Source: JADHLJ01 sp038118725 (GTDB taxonomy: Bacteria; Pseudomonadota; Alphaproteobacteria; Thalassobaculales; Thalassobaculaceae). Taken from it: a stretch of DNA of 41,282 nucleotides. Position 1 is the first letter of the stretch; each line of letters opens with the position of its first letter. Below are positions 1 to 8,494 of this stretch, piece by piece. The translations under genes and the position numbers were made by a program. The notes beneath the pieces were generated by a model. That model was not told where the DNA came from, did no database searches, and saw only the letters and a program-made list of their open reading frames with translations. The stretch spans positions 1-41,282 of the forward strand of contig JAYOIK010000047.1 of NCBI GenBank assembly GCA_038118725.1. Direction: 5' to 3'.

Positions 1-22
1 TGGCGCTCCCTCGGGGGCGCCA
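1..22. terminator. GC-rich hairpin at the left edge, possible terminator
   Basis: Two 10-base arms (1-10 and 13-22) pair with a single G:T wobble around a 2-base centre. Only a weak T-containing stretch follows on the plus strand, and the upstream gene lies outside the window. It may be the terminator of a gene ending to the left, but the truncated context prevents a firm call. Confidence 0.35.
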
Positions 23-119
23 CTTCGCGTTTCAGGGGGATGTTCGCGGGGCGGATCGATCGTCGTGGGGTTTTGACGCCGGTAATGCCGAGAATGGCGG
101 TGCTTTCGAACGTTAAACG

Positions 120-527
120 CTACGGGAGCAGATCGCTCTCTTCCCAATCGACCGCGCGCAAACGCTCGACCACCCGTTCAACCCGCTCGCTCAGAGCGTT
201 CAGTTCCAACGCTTCGGCCGTGTCGATTTCCCGCATCAGGCTTATCATTTCGTCATCCATCGCCGGCAACACCTGATAGCGCCATCGTTCGCCGCCGTCC
301 TCCGTGGAACCAACGAGAAAAAGCCGGAACCGAATGTTCCTGACGAATAGATACGCCAATGCCTTCACCCACGAGGCGCGCGATGTACAAAAGAAAGACG
401 GAAAAGTCAGATCGGCGTCAATAACGCCGCCGTTCACGGCGTTCGGATCGATATGCGCGGCCCTGGTTGCGTCCAGTAGCACTTCAAGTGGGCCTTCAAG
501 TGACCAACTGATCTCCACGTCAACCAT
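120..527 (-). CDS. Hypothetical protein, about 135 aa
   Basis: I do not recognise this family. The product is acidic toward its C-terminus. A central hydrophobic/aromatic stretch (ALAYLFVRNIRFRLFLVG) is followed by a probable helical region rich in Glu, Leu and Arg (ALELNALSERVERVVERL). No signal peptide or catalytic motif is visible. I chose the ATG at 527 because GGAG lies four bases upstream of it. The frame stays open to an ATG at 635 and a TTG at 647, but the extra N-terminal residues are Arg/Lys-rich and look less protein-like. It is transcribed divergently from the TPR-oxygenase gene at 702, so the roughly 170 bases between the two starts would hold both promoters. A link to the glycan island is possible only by position. 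Confidence 0.5.
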   Translation of the reverse strand: MVDVEISWSLEGPLEVLLDATRAAHIDPNAVNGGVIDADLTFPSFFCTSRASWVKALAYLFVRNIRFRLFLVGSTEDGGERWRYQVLPAMDDEMISLMREIDTAEALELNALSERVERVVERLRAVDWEESDLLP

Positions 528-701
528 GCCGCTCCAAATCCTGGACCCGTATTGCGCGAGATCGATCCAACCCACGGAGCAACGTTTACCTTGAACGCGT
601 TGCCGCTTTTTGAACAATAATGATCTCCTCGACATTGATAGAAGCAAGGAAAGGTTCTTTCAACGTCGGCATCGCTTCCTCGATCGTGGCGCGTAACCAC
701 C

Positions 702-2408
702 ATGCCGAACGTAATGCTCATTGAAGACCTTATCGCCCAGTGCCAACGCGCGCGGGCAGGGGGGCGCGTGGACGAGGCGGAAGATCAATGCCGCCGCGGC
801 CTCGCGCAGCTTCCGGCTCAAGGTGGATTGCTTTTCGAAAGCGCGTCGAATGCCTATGCCTTGGGCCGGATGACGGTGGCCGGTGACCGATTCAGACGCG
901 CGGCGATGATCATGCCCGGGATCGGCGTGATCCACTTCAACATTGGTGTGTGTGAGAGAGCGTCGGGTCGACCCGACATCGCGCGCCGGTCTTTTCAAAA
1001 GGCTCTGTTGCTCGATCCAACCGCCACCGGGCCCATGGATGGCCTGGCGCATTGTGAGATCGCGTTGGGTAACGCCACCGGCGCCTTGGTTGTCGCCACG
1101 CGTCTGGCCCATATGGACCCTGCGTCCTTCAAGGCGTTGGCGGCGCTGGGTTATGTGGCGTGGAAAAGTGACCGCGCCGATATCGCATTGCGAGCTCTCA
1201 AGGCGGCGCTGGTACTAAGCCCCGATGCCCGCGACGCGGATATGATCCTGGCGAATGTCCTGATGCGATCGGAGCGCCATCGTTTGGCGATTGATCGTTA
1301 TCGACGGCTCGCGCGACTGGCACCTGGTGACCCCGGAAGCTGGCTGAATCTCGGCATTGCGATGATCGAGATCGGTGACTGGTCCGGGGCATCGGATGCT
1401 TACGCGCGGCTTGCGAGGATCAACCGGGGCCGGCCAGTCAACGAGACCGGTGTCGATCCCTATCCCGAGTTGCCCGAGACGCCGAGGCAACGCGAAGCGC
1501 GGCGAACCGCGTGGCACGCCCTGGAGTTTGAGTCTCAACAATTGCGATATCTGCTTGAGAGAAACGCGCTGCCGCGAGAATTCGAGGGGGAGCTTAAGGC
1601 CTACCGAAAAATCATTGGAGGCCTTGATGAAGAACGACGCCGGGCCATCGCCTTCGACCTGACCGAGGCTGAACTGGCGAGCATTTCGCGATACCATGGC
1701 CGGCTCGCGCATGTCGCCGGGACGGGGTGGAGGGACGCGAGGAATGGGGACGCCATGCCTGGCGCCGCGGCGATCAACCCGCGGGTCGACTGGGCGCGCG
1801 CCGAGGCGGCCTATTTGGACGCCTCACCCGCGATTACCGTGATCGATGACTTCCTTGATCCCCTGGCGCTAAAGGCGCTGCGCCGGTTCTGTCTTGAATC
1901 GACCATTTGGTTCGAGCTTAAGGGCGCGGGATATCTCGGCGCGTATTTCCGTGATGGGTTTAACGATCCGCTGCTGCTTGCGATCGCCGAGGAATTGACC
2001 GAACGCCTGCCGGAGATATTCAAGAATCATCCCCTCCGGATGATCTGGGCCTATACCTACGAGCAATCCATGGTCGGGATTAATCCCCATGCCGACTTCG
2101 CCAGGATTAACGTGAATTTCTGGATTACCCCGGACGAAGCCAATCTCGATCCGGAAACCGGTGGGTTGTTGATCTATCGCAGGCCGGCGCCGCCATCATG
2201 GGGGTTTGAGCAGTACAACGCGGCGCCCGGCGAGGAGATCATGGATTTTCTGGGTGAGGACGCGAAAACCCCAATCCGCGTGCCGCACCGTCAGAACCGC
2301 GCCGTGATCTTTGATTCCCGTCTGTTTCACGAGACCGACAAACTAAGTTTCCGTCCGGGTATCGAGAACCGACGGATCAATATCACCATGCTGTTTGGAG
2401 AGCACTAG
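702..2408 (+). CDS. TPR protein with C-terminal 2OG-Fe(II) oxygenase domain
   Basis: The 568-residue protein has two parts. Residues about 5-245 are tetratricopeptide repeats, with recurring A/G/L spacing and loop prolines (for example ALLLDPTATGPMDGLA and RLARLAPGDPGSWLNLG). Residues about 370-568 form a 2-oxoglutarate/Fe(II)-dependent oxygenase of the prolyl-4-hydroxylase type. The iron ligands are visible as H463-x-D465 (NPHADFARIN) and distal H543 (RLFHETD). An Arg at 557/558 (ENRRINITM) can bind the 2OG carboxylate. Such enzymes hydroxylate protein side chains or small molecules, and the TPR part presumably docks a partner. It sits beside TPR-glycosyltransferases, so a substrate in the same glycosylation pathway is likely but inferred. 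ATG 702 lacks a strong ribosome site; ATG 714 is an alternative. A strong hairpin overlaps the stop codon. I am confident of the domains, not the substrate. Confidence 0.88.
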   Translation: MPNVMLIEDLIAQCQRARAGGRVDEAEDQCRRGLAQLPAQGGLLFESASNAYALGRMTVAGDRFRRAAMIMPGIGVIHFNIGVCERASGRPDIARRSFQKALLLDPTATGPMDGLAHCEIALGNATGALVVATRLAHMDPASFKALAALGYVAWKSDRADIALRALKAALVLSPDARDADMILANVLMRSERHRLAIDRYRRLARLAPGDPGSWLNLGIAMIEIGDWSGASDAYARLARINRGRPVNETGVDPYPELPETPRQREARRTAWHALEFESQQLRYLLERNALPREFEGELKAYRKIIGGLDEERRRAIAFDLTEAELASISRYHGRLAHVAGTGWRDARNGDAMPGAAAINPRVDWARAEAAYLDASPAITVIDDFLDPLALKALRRFCLESTIWFELKGAGYLGAYFRDGFNDPLLLAIAEELTERLPEIFKNHPLRMIWAYTYEQSMVGINPHADFARINVNFWITPDEANLDPETGGLLIYRRPAPPSWGFEQYNAAPGEEIMDFLGEDAKTPIRVPHRQNRAVIFDSRLFHETDKLSFRPGIENRRINITMLFGEH

Positions 2409-2457
2409 ACCGTTTCTGGCCTTTGCGGTGCTTCCGTAAAGGTCAGAAACGGTCTAG
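2405..2457. terminator. Long near-perfect hairpin between convergent genes
   Basis: A 20-base arm at 2405-2424 is complementary to 2438-2457 with a single G:T position. The inner bases 2425-2428 and 2434-2437 extend the stem to about 24 pairs, closing on a 5-base loop (2429-2433). The left arm contains the TAG stop of the TPR-oxygenase gene. The next gene, on the opposite strand, ends at 2485, so the hairpin could terminate both transcripts. It has no long T tail, and its length exceeds a normal intrinsic terminator. It could instead be a dispersed palindromic repeat. Confidence 0.6.
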
Positions 2458-2484
2458 GCGATCTCGATGGCGTCAGCCGGGAGA

Positions 2485-4164
2485 TCAACCGCGATTGGTG
2501 GCGGGCCGGTCCGTATCGCGCCTACCGCCATCGGACCAAGTCGCCAAATCTCGCGCCACCCGTTCCAGAACGCTGTCCCATTTCCCCACCGCATCCTGTC
2601 GATAGAGCCGGCAGCCCGGATACCAGGGTGAATCGCCTCGCTCCTCGAACCAGAACCAACTAAGGCCCGCGCCGCGTGGCAACAGCACCCAACAGGGCAG
2701 CCCTAAACTACCCGCGACATGCGCGCTCGTGCTTGAGACGCAAATCACCAGATCCAAACCCGCGACCAGCTCCGTGAAGGCGTGCATGTCGGTGAGTTGA
2801 TCTATGCCCGCGGGAATTGTGGGGGCCTGGCCGAACCTTTGTCTCGCGTCACTGATCTCCGCCGTTACCGGCCCGTATTGGAGGCTGATGAACTCGATAT
2901 TCGGAACCGACAGGACCGGCTCCCAGTCCACGAGAGACGTGGACTTTTCCTCGCCGACGAATGGGTTTACGCTGCGCCAATGAATCCCGACGCGAGGGAC
3001 CCCGCCTCGGCGTTGCTCGGAAGGCGGGGAGCGACGCTTCAATATCGGTCGTGGCGCGGGAAAATCCGAGAATGCCCGGCGCACGAAACGCCCGACGAAT
3101 TCCAGCGGGTAGCAGGCCACGTGATCCGCGACGCGCGTGGGTGGCGGCGCGACGAGGTCCCATCCGCGTATGTCGAATTCCGGCAAGGCCAGGCTCAAAA
3201 GGTCCGCGATCCGCGGATTGCATAGAACCGTCACCGGCGCTCGGGCGAGGCGCGCGACGTCCTCCAATAGGGTCGAGAACATGAGCTCCTCGCCGATTTT
3301 CTCCTCGCTCCAAAGCAGCAGACGACCCTCGGGCAAGGGCTGTCCGTTCCAGATCGGCAAGGCGAACCCACCGCCCCGCGGCCGCAACCCCGACCACCGC
3401 CAGGGCGCTTCCAGGCATTCCCAACCCCGGACCAGGTCACCGGTAAGGAGCAGATTTCGGCCGAGATTCAACAGGATTTCCACATCGCCGGGATTGAGAA
3501 CCCGGGCTCGGGCAAGCTCCAATACAGCGCGCCCGGTCTTGTCCCCGCGCTTGTGTAGGATCGCCAGATTGTTCCAGCCATGAGGATGGTCGGGCGCGAG
3601 GACGAGAGCATGTCGATACGCCTTCGCGGCGCCGGACGGGTCGCCGGCATCGACACGGGCAAGGCCTAGGCCGTTCCAGTAGTCGGCTGAACCCGGGGCG
3701 GCGATTGTCGCCCAACCCGCCATCCTCGCTCGCGCCGATGCGTCAAGTTCCCTGGCATGACCCATGGCATGACCCCTGGCATGACCCCTGGCATGATTGG
3801 CGTGAACCCCTGGGTTATGCGGTTCCATGAGCGCCGCTCTTCGGAAACAATTGGTGGCGTTCTCGGCGAACCCTCCCGAACGAAGTGAAATGCCGCGCGC
3901 CAGATGGACTTCGGTGATGACCCGTGGCGTCGTGTCCTGTCGCGCCGCGACGCTCGCCCACCCTAGAACGCGGGCGGAGGCTTTCCAGTTCTCGCGACGC
4001 AACGCGGTGAAGCCGACCCCATAAAGCGCGATGGTTTCGCCCGGCGCCAGAACCGTGGCTTGTCGAAAGGCGGAACTCGCCGCGTCGTGCCGCGCGGCGT
4101 CGAGAAGCGTGAAACCCGTTTTTAGATACTGTGTGAAACCGCGGCTCATGTGGCGGGTTCCCAT
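2485..4164 (-). CDS. TPR protein with GT9/GT41-like glycosyltransferase domain
   Basis: The 559-residue protein has TPR repeats over about residues 10-250 and a glycosyltransferase-like C-terminus over about 260-540. In the C-terminal part I see GEELMFSTLLED, the strand-loop GVPRVGIHWRS, the FISLQYG segment, LVICVSSTSAHVAGSLGLP (the sugar-nucleotide side of the GT-B fold in this group) and SWFWFEERGDSPWYP. The same tail occurs in the paralogue at 16742-18580. These proteins usually lie in flagellin or surface-glycan loci and are thought to transfer a sugar to a protein or lipid acceptor. Residues 127-138 are a run of GHAR/GHAM units encoded by a 12-base tandem repeat, inserted between TPR helices. 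ATG 4164 is reported; ATG 4149 (MSRGFTQYL) is equally possible. The gene converges on the 702-2408 gene. Confidence 0.85.
   Translation of the reverse strand: MGTRHMSRGFTQYLKTGFTLLDAARHDAASSAFRQATVLAPGETIALYGVGFTALRRENWKASARVLGWASVAARQDTTPRVITEVHLARGISLRSGGFAENATNCFRRAALMEPHNPGVHANHARGHARGHAMGHARELDASARARMAGWATIAAPGSADYWNGLGLARVDAGDPSGAAKAYRHALVLAPDHPHGWNNLAILHKRGDKTGRAVLELARARVLNPGDVEILLNLGRNLLLTGDLVRGWECLEAPWRWSGLRPRGGGFALPIWNGQPLPEGRLLLWSEEKIGEELMFSTLLEDVARLARAPVTVLCNPRIADLLSLALPEFDIRGWDLVAPPPTRVADHVACYPLEFVGRFVRRAFSDFPAPRPILKRRSPPSEQRRGGVPRVGIHWRSVNPFVGEEKSTSLVDWEPVLSVPNIEFISLQYGPVTAEISDARQRFGQAPTIPAGIDQLTDMHAFTELVAGLDLVICVSSTSAHVAGSLGLPCWVLLPRGAGLSWFWFEERGDSPWYPGCRLYRQDAVGKWDSVLERVARDLATWSDGGRRDTDRPATNRG
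3753..3796. repeat. 12-base tandem repeat inside the TPR-glycosyltransferase gene
   Basis: The unit TGGCATGACCCC, with small variants, begins at 3753, 3765, 3777 and 3789. Because the period is a multiple of three, copy-number change adds or removes four residues (Gly-His-Ala-Arg/Met) without shifting the frame. In the protein it lies in the linker before the residue-150 GWA motif. Confidence 0.9.
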
Positions 4165-4349
4165 CGCCGGTGATCCTGGGTGCCGGCGGAGCCTAAACCT
4201 GAACCGGGAAGATGTGAACGTAGACGATTTTATTCGTGGAGCCGGCGAGTGTCGGGACTGGACAATGCCGCGGATTATCCTATATCGGTTGCCCGGGTCC
4301 GGCGCGCCGTTTCGAGCCGCGACGAAACCAATTCGTGAACGAGGCCAGA

Positions 4350-4724
4350 ATGCACCGATTTTTCGCCGCCGGAGCCTTGTTGATCCTGTTGCTGACGGGA
4401 TGTGGTGAGGATGAAAACCCGGTCATTGGGAAATGGCGGGGCGAGATCACCGAGGAACAGCGAAGCGCGCTGTTGATACCCGCCGGCGCGTCGGGCGATG
4501 TGCTGGTGGCCGAGTTTCTAAGCGCGACCGCGCGGCTCAACGGTCAGGCGCGCCCGGTCGAACACCGCAAGAATGAAGAGACCTACTACGTCAACGAGAT
4601 CGGCACGGACCGGACCATGGCGGTCCAGTTTCCGGAACCCGACCGAATGAAACTGATGATGCCGCACCGCTTCAAGGCCGAAATCGTGGTCCTCTACCTC
4701 ACGAAAGTAGCTGAAAACAAATAG
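4350..4724 (+). CDS. Small lipoprotein of unknown function
   Basis: The 124-residue product begins with a short signal peptide, MHRFFAAGALLILLLTGC. The lipobox LLTGC puts the lipidated cysteine at residue 18, so it should be anchored in the envelope; the Glu-Asp after the cysteine leaves the final membrane open. The mature part is soluble, starts with a segment like those of small secreted beta-rich domains (NPVIGKWRGEI) and is otherwise unrecognised. The frame is open upstream to 4236, but that extension would bury the signal peptide, so ATG 4350 is preferred. The gene starts 185 bases from the divergent TPR-GT gene and ends 7 bases from the convergent GT4 gene. Confidence is high that it is a lipoprotein and low on role. 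Confidence 0.78.
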   Translation: MHRFFAAGALLILLLTGCGEDENPVIGKWRGEITEEQRSALLIPAGASGDVLVAEFLSATARLNGQARPVEHRKNEETYYVNEIGTDRTMAVQFPEPDRMKLMMPHRFKAEIVVLYLTKVAENK

Positions 4725-4731
4725 CGCGCGC

Positions 4732-5700
4732 TCAGTCATCGGTCGGCGTGACGGGCCCCCTGGCCAAGAGCGTCTCGAAATACGCGACAAGCGCTTGTTC
4801 CCTGGCGTCGGGCGTATAGCGCGCGACCGTGGATCGACCCGTCTCGATCAAGCCTCTTATCGACGGGTCGTTATCACGCAGCCCTCGGGCGGCCCGCGCC
4901 ACGGCGTCCACCGCGGCCTCGAGATCGTCATCCCCGACCCATAATCCATTCTCATCGGTGGCGTAATCCCAGCCGCCATCGCCGGCGAAACCCGCGACCA
5001 CGCATCCGGCGGCCATGGCTTCCAGCGCCGGGAGTCCAAAACCCTCGAAACGCTGAAGCGAGAGAAAAATCGTCGAACCCGACAATGCCTCGAGAACCTC
5101 CCGATGCGGCATATTCTCCACGGCAAGCCATGGGATCGCCGCCAGGTCCGGATGTCGCAAGGGGAAGAGGTGGTTGATGAACGCGAATTCCAGCGGGCGT
5201 TTGCGCGGCATCGCGACGATCCGCTCGATCTTCACGGGAAGGGGCGCGCGAGGGAGTTCGATCGCGCAGGGCACGACCGGAACATCGCGGGCGATGCCGT
5301 GGTCCTCGAGAAACCTCTTTATTCTGGGGGACGCGCAGAACACATCCGTCACCCCCAAACTCGCGTAGCTCGGCGCGCCGCCGAGGCTGTGCCGGCAATA
5401 ATAATGGTTCTGGGCGAAAATCGTTTGCCAGAGCCCGCCCTTGGCGGCGGCTTCCAGATCGCCGGATGAATAGGTTTCCGGTCGGACGATGATGTCGCGC
5501 GGGGTGATCCCGATCGCGCCGCTCAGGAACGGCACGTCGAATTCAAAGGCGGTGGGGCGTTGCTCCAGGTTCTTGGTATAGGCGAAAGCCTCGAATCCCG
5601 CCGCGCGCAGGATCTCGACATGCTCCAGCATCACCTTTATGCCGCCCGACGGTCCCGACGCGCGCGTGAGATGGTAGATGATCCGGGGCGCGGCGGGCAT
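4732..5700 (-). CDS. GT4-type glycosyltransferase
   Basis: The 322-residue product is a retaining GT-B glycosyltransferase. The N-terminus has the substrate-binding loop SGPSGGIKVMLEH (about residues 15-27). The C-terminal half carries the family signature RFEGFGLPALEAMAAG with the E-x7-E pair E219/E227, which binds the nucleotide-sugar donor. Length is slightly short for GT4 (usually 350-400). The frame remains open to 6084, but that part is antisense to the TPR-GT2 gene and is not protein-like, so I chose the ATG at 5700 (MPAAPRIIYHLTR). It is divergent from the TPR-GT2 gene, with only about 97 bases between the starts. It probably adds one sugar to the glycan made by this island; donor and acceptor cannot be read from sequence. 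Confidence 0.88.
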   Translation of the reverse strand: MPAAPRIIYHLTRASGPSGGIKVMLEHVEILRAAGFEAFAYTKNLEQRPTAFEFDVPFLSGAIGITPRDIIVRPETYSSGDLEAAAKGGLWQTIFAQNHYYCRHSLGGAPSYASLGVTDVFCASPRIKRFLEDHGIARDVPVVPCAIELPRAPLPVKIERIVAMPRKRPLEFAFINHLFPLRHPDLAAIPWLAVENMPHREVLEALSGSTIFLSLQRFEGFGLPALEAMAAGCVVAGFAGDGGWDYATDENGLWVGDDDLEAAVDAVARAARGLRDNDPSIRGLIETGRSTVARYTPDAREQALVAYFETLLARGPVTPTDD

Positions 5701-5797
5701 GCGGGTTCTCTCGAAGATGGAGCCGGAATGGACGACGTATTCCTCGCGACCAGCTATATAACGTGAGGACTGCCGAGACCAGCATCGCCGGAACCCG

Positions 5798-8494
5798 ATG
5801 ATTGATCCACAAACGCCCCCCCGGGAATTGTTCGCCGCGGCCGACGCGGCGGCGGCATCGGGTGATATCGACAAGGCGATCGTGTTGTTTCTGGAGGTTT
5901 CCCATCGCGCGCCCGAGGATTCGGCGGCACCGGCTCGCGCCGGCCATCTGTTGCTGCGTCGTGGACGTGTCGAAGAGGCACTCGCGGTGTTGAATGACGC
6001 CGTGGCGCGCCATCCAGACAACGTGACCGCCTGGTTTCTGAAGGGTGAGGCGGCCGAGCGCCTGAGCGCGTTCTCGACCGCCATTGAGGCTTATGGCGAG
6101 GTTATCGCGCGGCGTCCGGATCTGACCCTGGCCTGGTCTCGGCTTGGCGCCGCTTCCAGGGAGAACGGGGCGGTCGCCGCCGCCATTCCGGCGTTTCGCG
6201 AGGCTAGCAGGCTGGAGGCCGGGGCGCCGGGCCATCACGCGGAACTGGCGCGCGTGCTCTACGCGGCGCGGATGACCGAGGAAGCCGTGACCGCCTTCCG
6301 CCGGCAACTGGTGCTTGCCCCGGATGACGCCGACGGGTGGTACAACATTGCCGTGAGCCTGCCGCTATTGGGCGCGCGCGAGGCCGGGCTCCGGGGCTTT
6401 CGGCGCGTTGTTGTCCTGAACCCGGCAAGCGGCGGCGCCTGGTCGCGGATCGGGCGATTGCGCCGCCGACTTGATCGCGACGCGAACACCGAGAGATCCG
6501 ATCAACGGGCGATGGTCCTCGAACCCGCCGACCACGAGCCCTTGCTGCGCCATGCCGAGGATGAATTGGATCCCGGGAATGAGAGCGTGTTTCGCCGATG
6601 GCTGTTGTGCGCCGCGACGGAGAACGCGCGAAATCGGGTCGCGCTCGCGGAGCTGATGCTGGCCAGCGGGCGGTTCGAGGCGGCGTTGGAGCTTTCGCGA
6701 CCCTTGGTTAAGCGGGATGATCCCGTCGAAGCGGCTGTCGGCATCCATCGAAGAGCTTGCGAGGCTAGCGGCCGGCCGGTTCCCGCCTGGTGCCAGTCGG
6801 CGTATCAGCGTTGGTTGACGGCGCATGGTGAGGCGGCCCGGGCCTCTGTTCCCCGCGCGACCGAGGCTGGCCCCGCCATATCCGTCGTCATGCCGGTTTG
6901 CGATCCACCGGTGGATCTGCTGCGTCAGGCGATCGCGTCGGTGACTGGCCAGGCCCATCGGGCGTGGCAATTGTGCATCGCCGACGATGCCTCCGAGGAC
7001 CCGGCGGTAAGGGTGCTGTTAAGCGAAGCGGCGGATGACCCTCGGATCAACGTGACCTTTCGCGGGGAACGAGGCCATATCTCGGCGGCCAGCAACACCG
7101 CGTTGGCGGCGGCGACCGGAGACATCGTCTGTTTCCTCGACCATGACGATCTTCTCGCGCCGGACGCGCTGGCCATTATCGCCGGGGCGTTCGAGAGGCA
7201 ACCGGATCTCGCGATGGTTTATAGCGACGAGGATAAGATCGACGAAAACGGTGTCCGGTTCGACCCGCATTTCAAGCCCGATTGGAACCAGGACCTCTTG
7301 CTGAGCCAGAATTATATCTGCCATCTCATGGCGATTCGTCGCCCGTTGGTGGAGCGGCTCGGCGGCTTTACCCTGGGGCTCGAGGGTAGCCAGGACCATG
7401 ACCTCGCCCTTCGGGTTGCCGAGGCGGTTTCTCCGGATCGGATCAAGCATATTCGTGCCGTGCTCTACCATTGGCGGGCAACGCCGGGCTCGACGGCGAT
7501 TGGGGTGGAGGCGAAACCCTATACCGTCGAAGCGACCCGGCGCGCATTGCAGGCCCATCATGATCGCGCGGGCGACGGCGCGGTCACGCGGACCGTTCCG
7601 AACGGCTGGCGGACGATCTATCCACTGCCGAAGGACCCGCCAGTGGTTTCGATTATCGTCCCGACCCGTGACCGCGTCGAGCTCTTGCGACGCTGCATCG
7701 ACGGCGCGCGGCGAGGCACGCGCTATCCCTCGGTCGAAATTCTGGTGATCGACAATGGTAGTCGCGAGGCGTCCACCCTCGCCTATCTCGATCAGTTGCG
7801 CGGTTCCGGCGCCGCGCGGGTGCTGGAGGATCACGGCGACTTTGACTTCTCGCGATTGAACAACAACGCGGTAAAAGCCGCGCGCGGTAGCGTCCTCTGT
7901 TTCCTCAACAACGACGTGGAGCCGTTGAGTCCGGATTGGTTGGACGAGATGGTCGCGCATGCCCTGCGGCCCGGCATCGGCGTCGTCGGCGCCAAGTTGC
8001 TGTATCCGGACCGGAGCATCCAGCATGGCGGCATCATCCTGTGCGGTGATCATGTGGCCAGGCATCTGCATGTCGGCCTCGACGAGGACGCGCACGGATA
8101 TTGGGGTCGGGCGGCCGCGGTACAGTCGCTGGCGGCGGTAACGGGCGCCTGCATGGTGGTCGGGCGCGAGGCGTTCGAGGATGTGGGTGGTTTCGACGAG
8201 GCCTTTCCCGTGGATTTCGGCGATATCGACCTGTGCCTGCGCCTGGGAGAGAACGGGTATCGCACCCTCTGGACGCCGCACGCGGTACTGGTGCACCACG
8301 AATCCGCCTCGCGCGGGACGTTCATCACCCGCGCCAAGCAAGAACGCTACGAGGCCGCGCGCGCCGCGATGGTTGAACGATGGGGCCAGCGCCTGTCATC
8401 CGACCCGCACTATCATCCCTATCTGTCGATACGCCCGGAGGATAAGCCGTTTAGCCTGGCTTTCCCACCGCGCCTGGAGGCGGATCATGACTGA
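5798..8494 (+). CDS. TPR protein with two tandem GT2 glycosyltransferase domains
   Basis: At 898 residues this is the largest protein of the island. TPR repeats fill about residues 5-340. A first GT2 (GT-A) domain spans about 361-560, with VVMPVCDPP, IADDASED and the metal/nucleotide motif CFLDHDDLL (D448-D451). A second GT2 domain spans about 616-850, with IIVPTRDRVELL, VIDNGSRE, FLNNDVEP (around D706) and DFGDIDLCLRL, where the acidic residues would serve as catalytic base. Tandem GT2 proteins of this kind often build alternating or repeating polymers such as rhamnans or O-antigen-like chains. The TPR part may tether it to an acceptor or partner. The gene overlaps the downstream flippase-like gene by 8 bases (ATG at 8487), which implies translational coupling. 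Domain calls are firm; sugar identity is unknown. Confidence 0.92.
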   Translation: MIDPQTPPRELFAAADAAAASGDIDKAIVLFLEVSHRAPEDSAAPARAGHLLLRRGRVEEALAVLNDAVARHPDNVTAWFLKGEAAERLSAFSTAIEAYGEVIARRPDLTLAWSRLGAASRENGAVAAAIPAFREASRLEAGAPGHHAELARVLYAARMTEEAVTAFRRQLVLAPDDADGWYNIAVSLPLLGAREAGLRGFRRVVVLNPASGGAWSRIGRLRRRLDRDANTERSDQRAMVLEPADHEPLLRHAEDELDPGNESVFRRWLLCAATENARNRVALAELMLASGRFEAALELSRPLVKRDDPVEAAVGIHRRACEASGRPVPAWCQSAYQRWLTAHGEAARASVPRATEAGPAISVVMPVCDPPVDLLRQAIASVTGQAHRAWQLCIADDASEDPAVRVLLSEAADDPRINVTFRGERGHISAASNTALAAATGDIVCFLDHDDLLAPDALAIIAGAFERQPDLAMVYSDEDKIDENGVRFDPHFKPDWNQDLLLSQNYICHLMAIRRPLVERLGGFTLGLEGSQDHDLALRVAEAVSPDRIKHIRAVLYHWRATPGSTAIGVEAKPYTVEATRRALQAHHDRAGDGAVTRTVPNGWRTIYPLPKDPPVVSIIVPTRDRVELLRRCIDGARRGTRYPSVEILVIDNGSREASTLAYLDQLRGSGAARVLEDHGDFDFSRLNNNAVKAARGSVLCFLNNDVEPLSPDWLDEMVAHALRPGIGVVGAKLLYPDRSIQHGGIILCGDHVARHLHVGLDEDAHGYWGRAAAVQSLAAVTGACMVVGREAFEDVGGFDEAFPVDFGDIDLCLRLGENGYRTLWTPHAVLVHHESASRGTFITRAKQERYEAARAAMVERWGQRLSSDPHYHPYLSIRPEDKPFSLAFPPRLEADHD

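Noticed and set aside
434..721. 95-codon minus-strand frame as a frameshifted N-terminus of the first gene
   Set aside because: Its translation is not protein-like and overlaps the start of the TPR-oxygenase gene; the 527 start explains the downstream gene without a frameshift.
3753..3796. CRISPR-like array
   Set aside because: The 12-base units are contiguous, in frame within a gene and have no spacers.
7019..8341. 440-codon minus-strand open frame
   Set aside because: It lies fully antisense to the second half of the TPR-GT2 gene, has no recognisable motif, and its Arg/Ala-rich composition is what high-G+C third positions give by chance.
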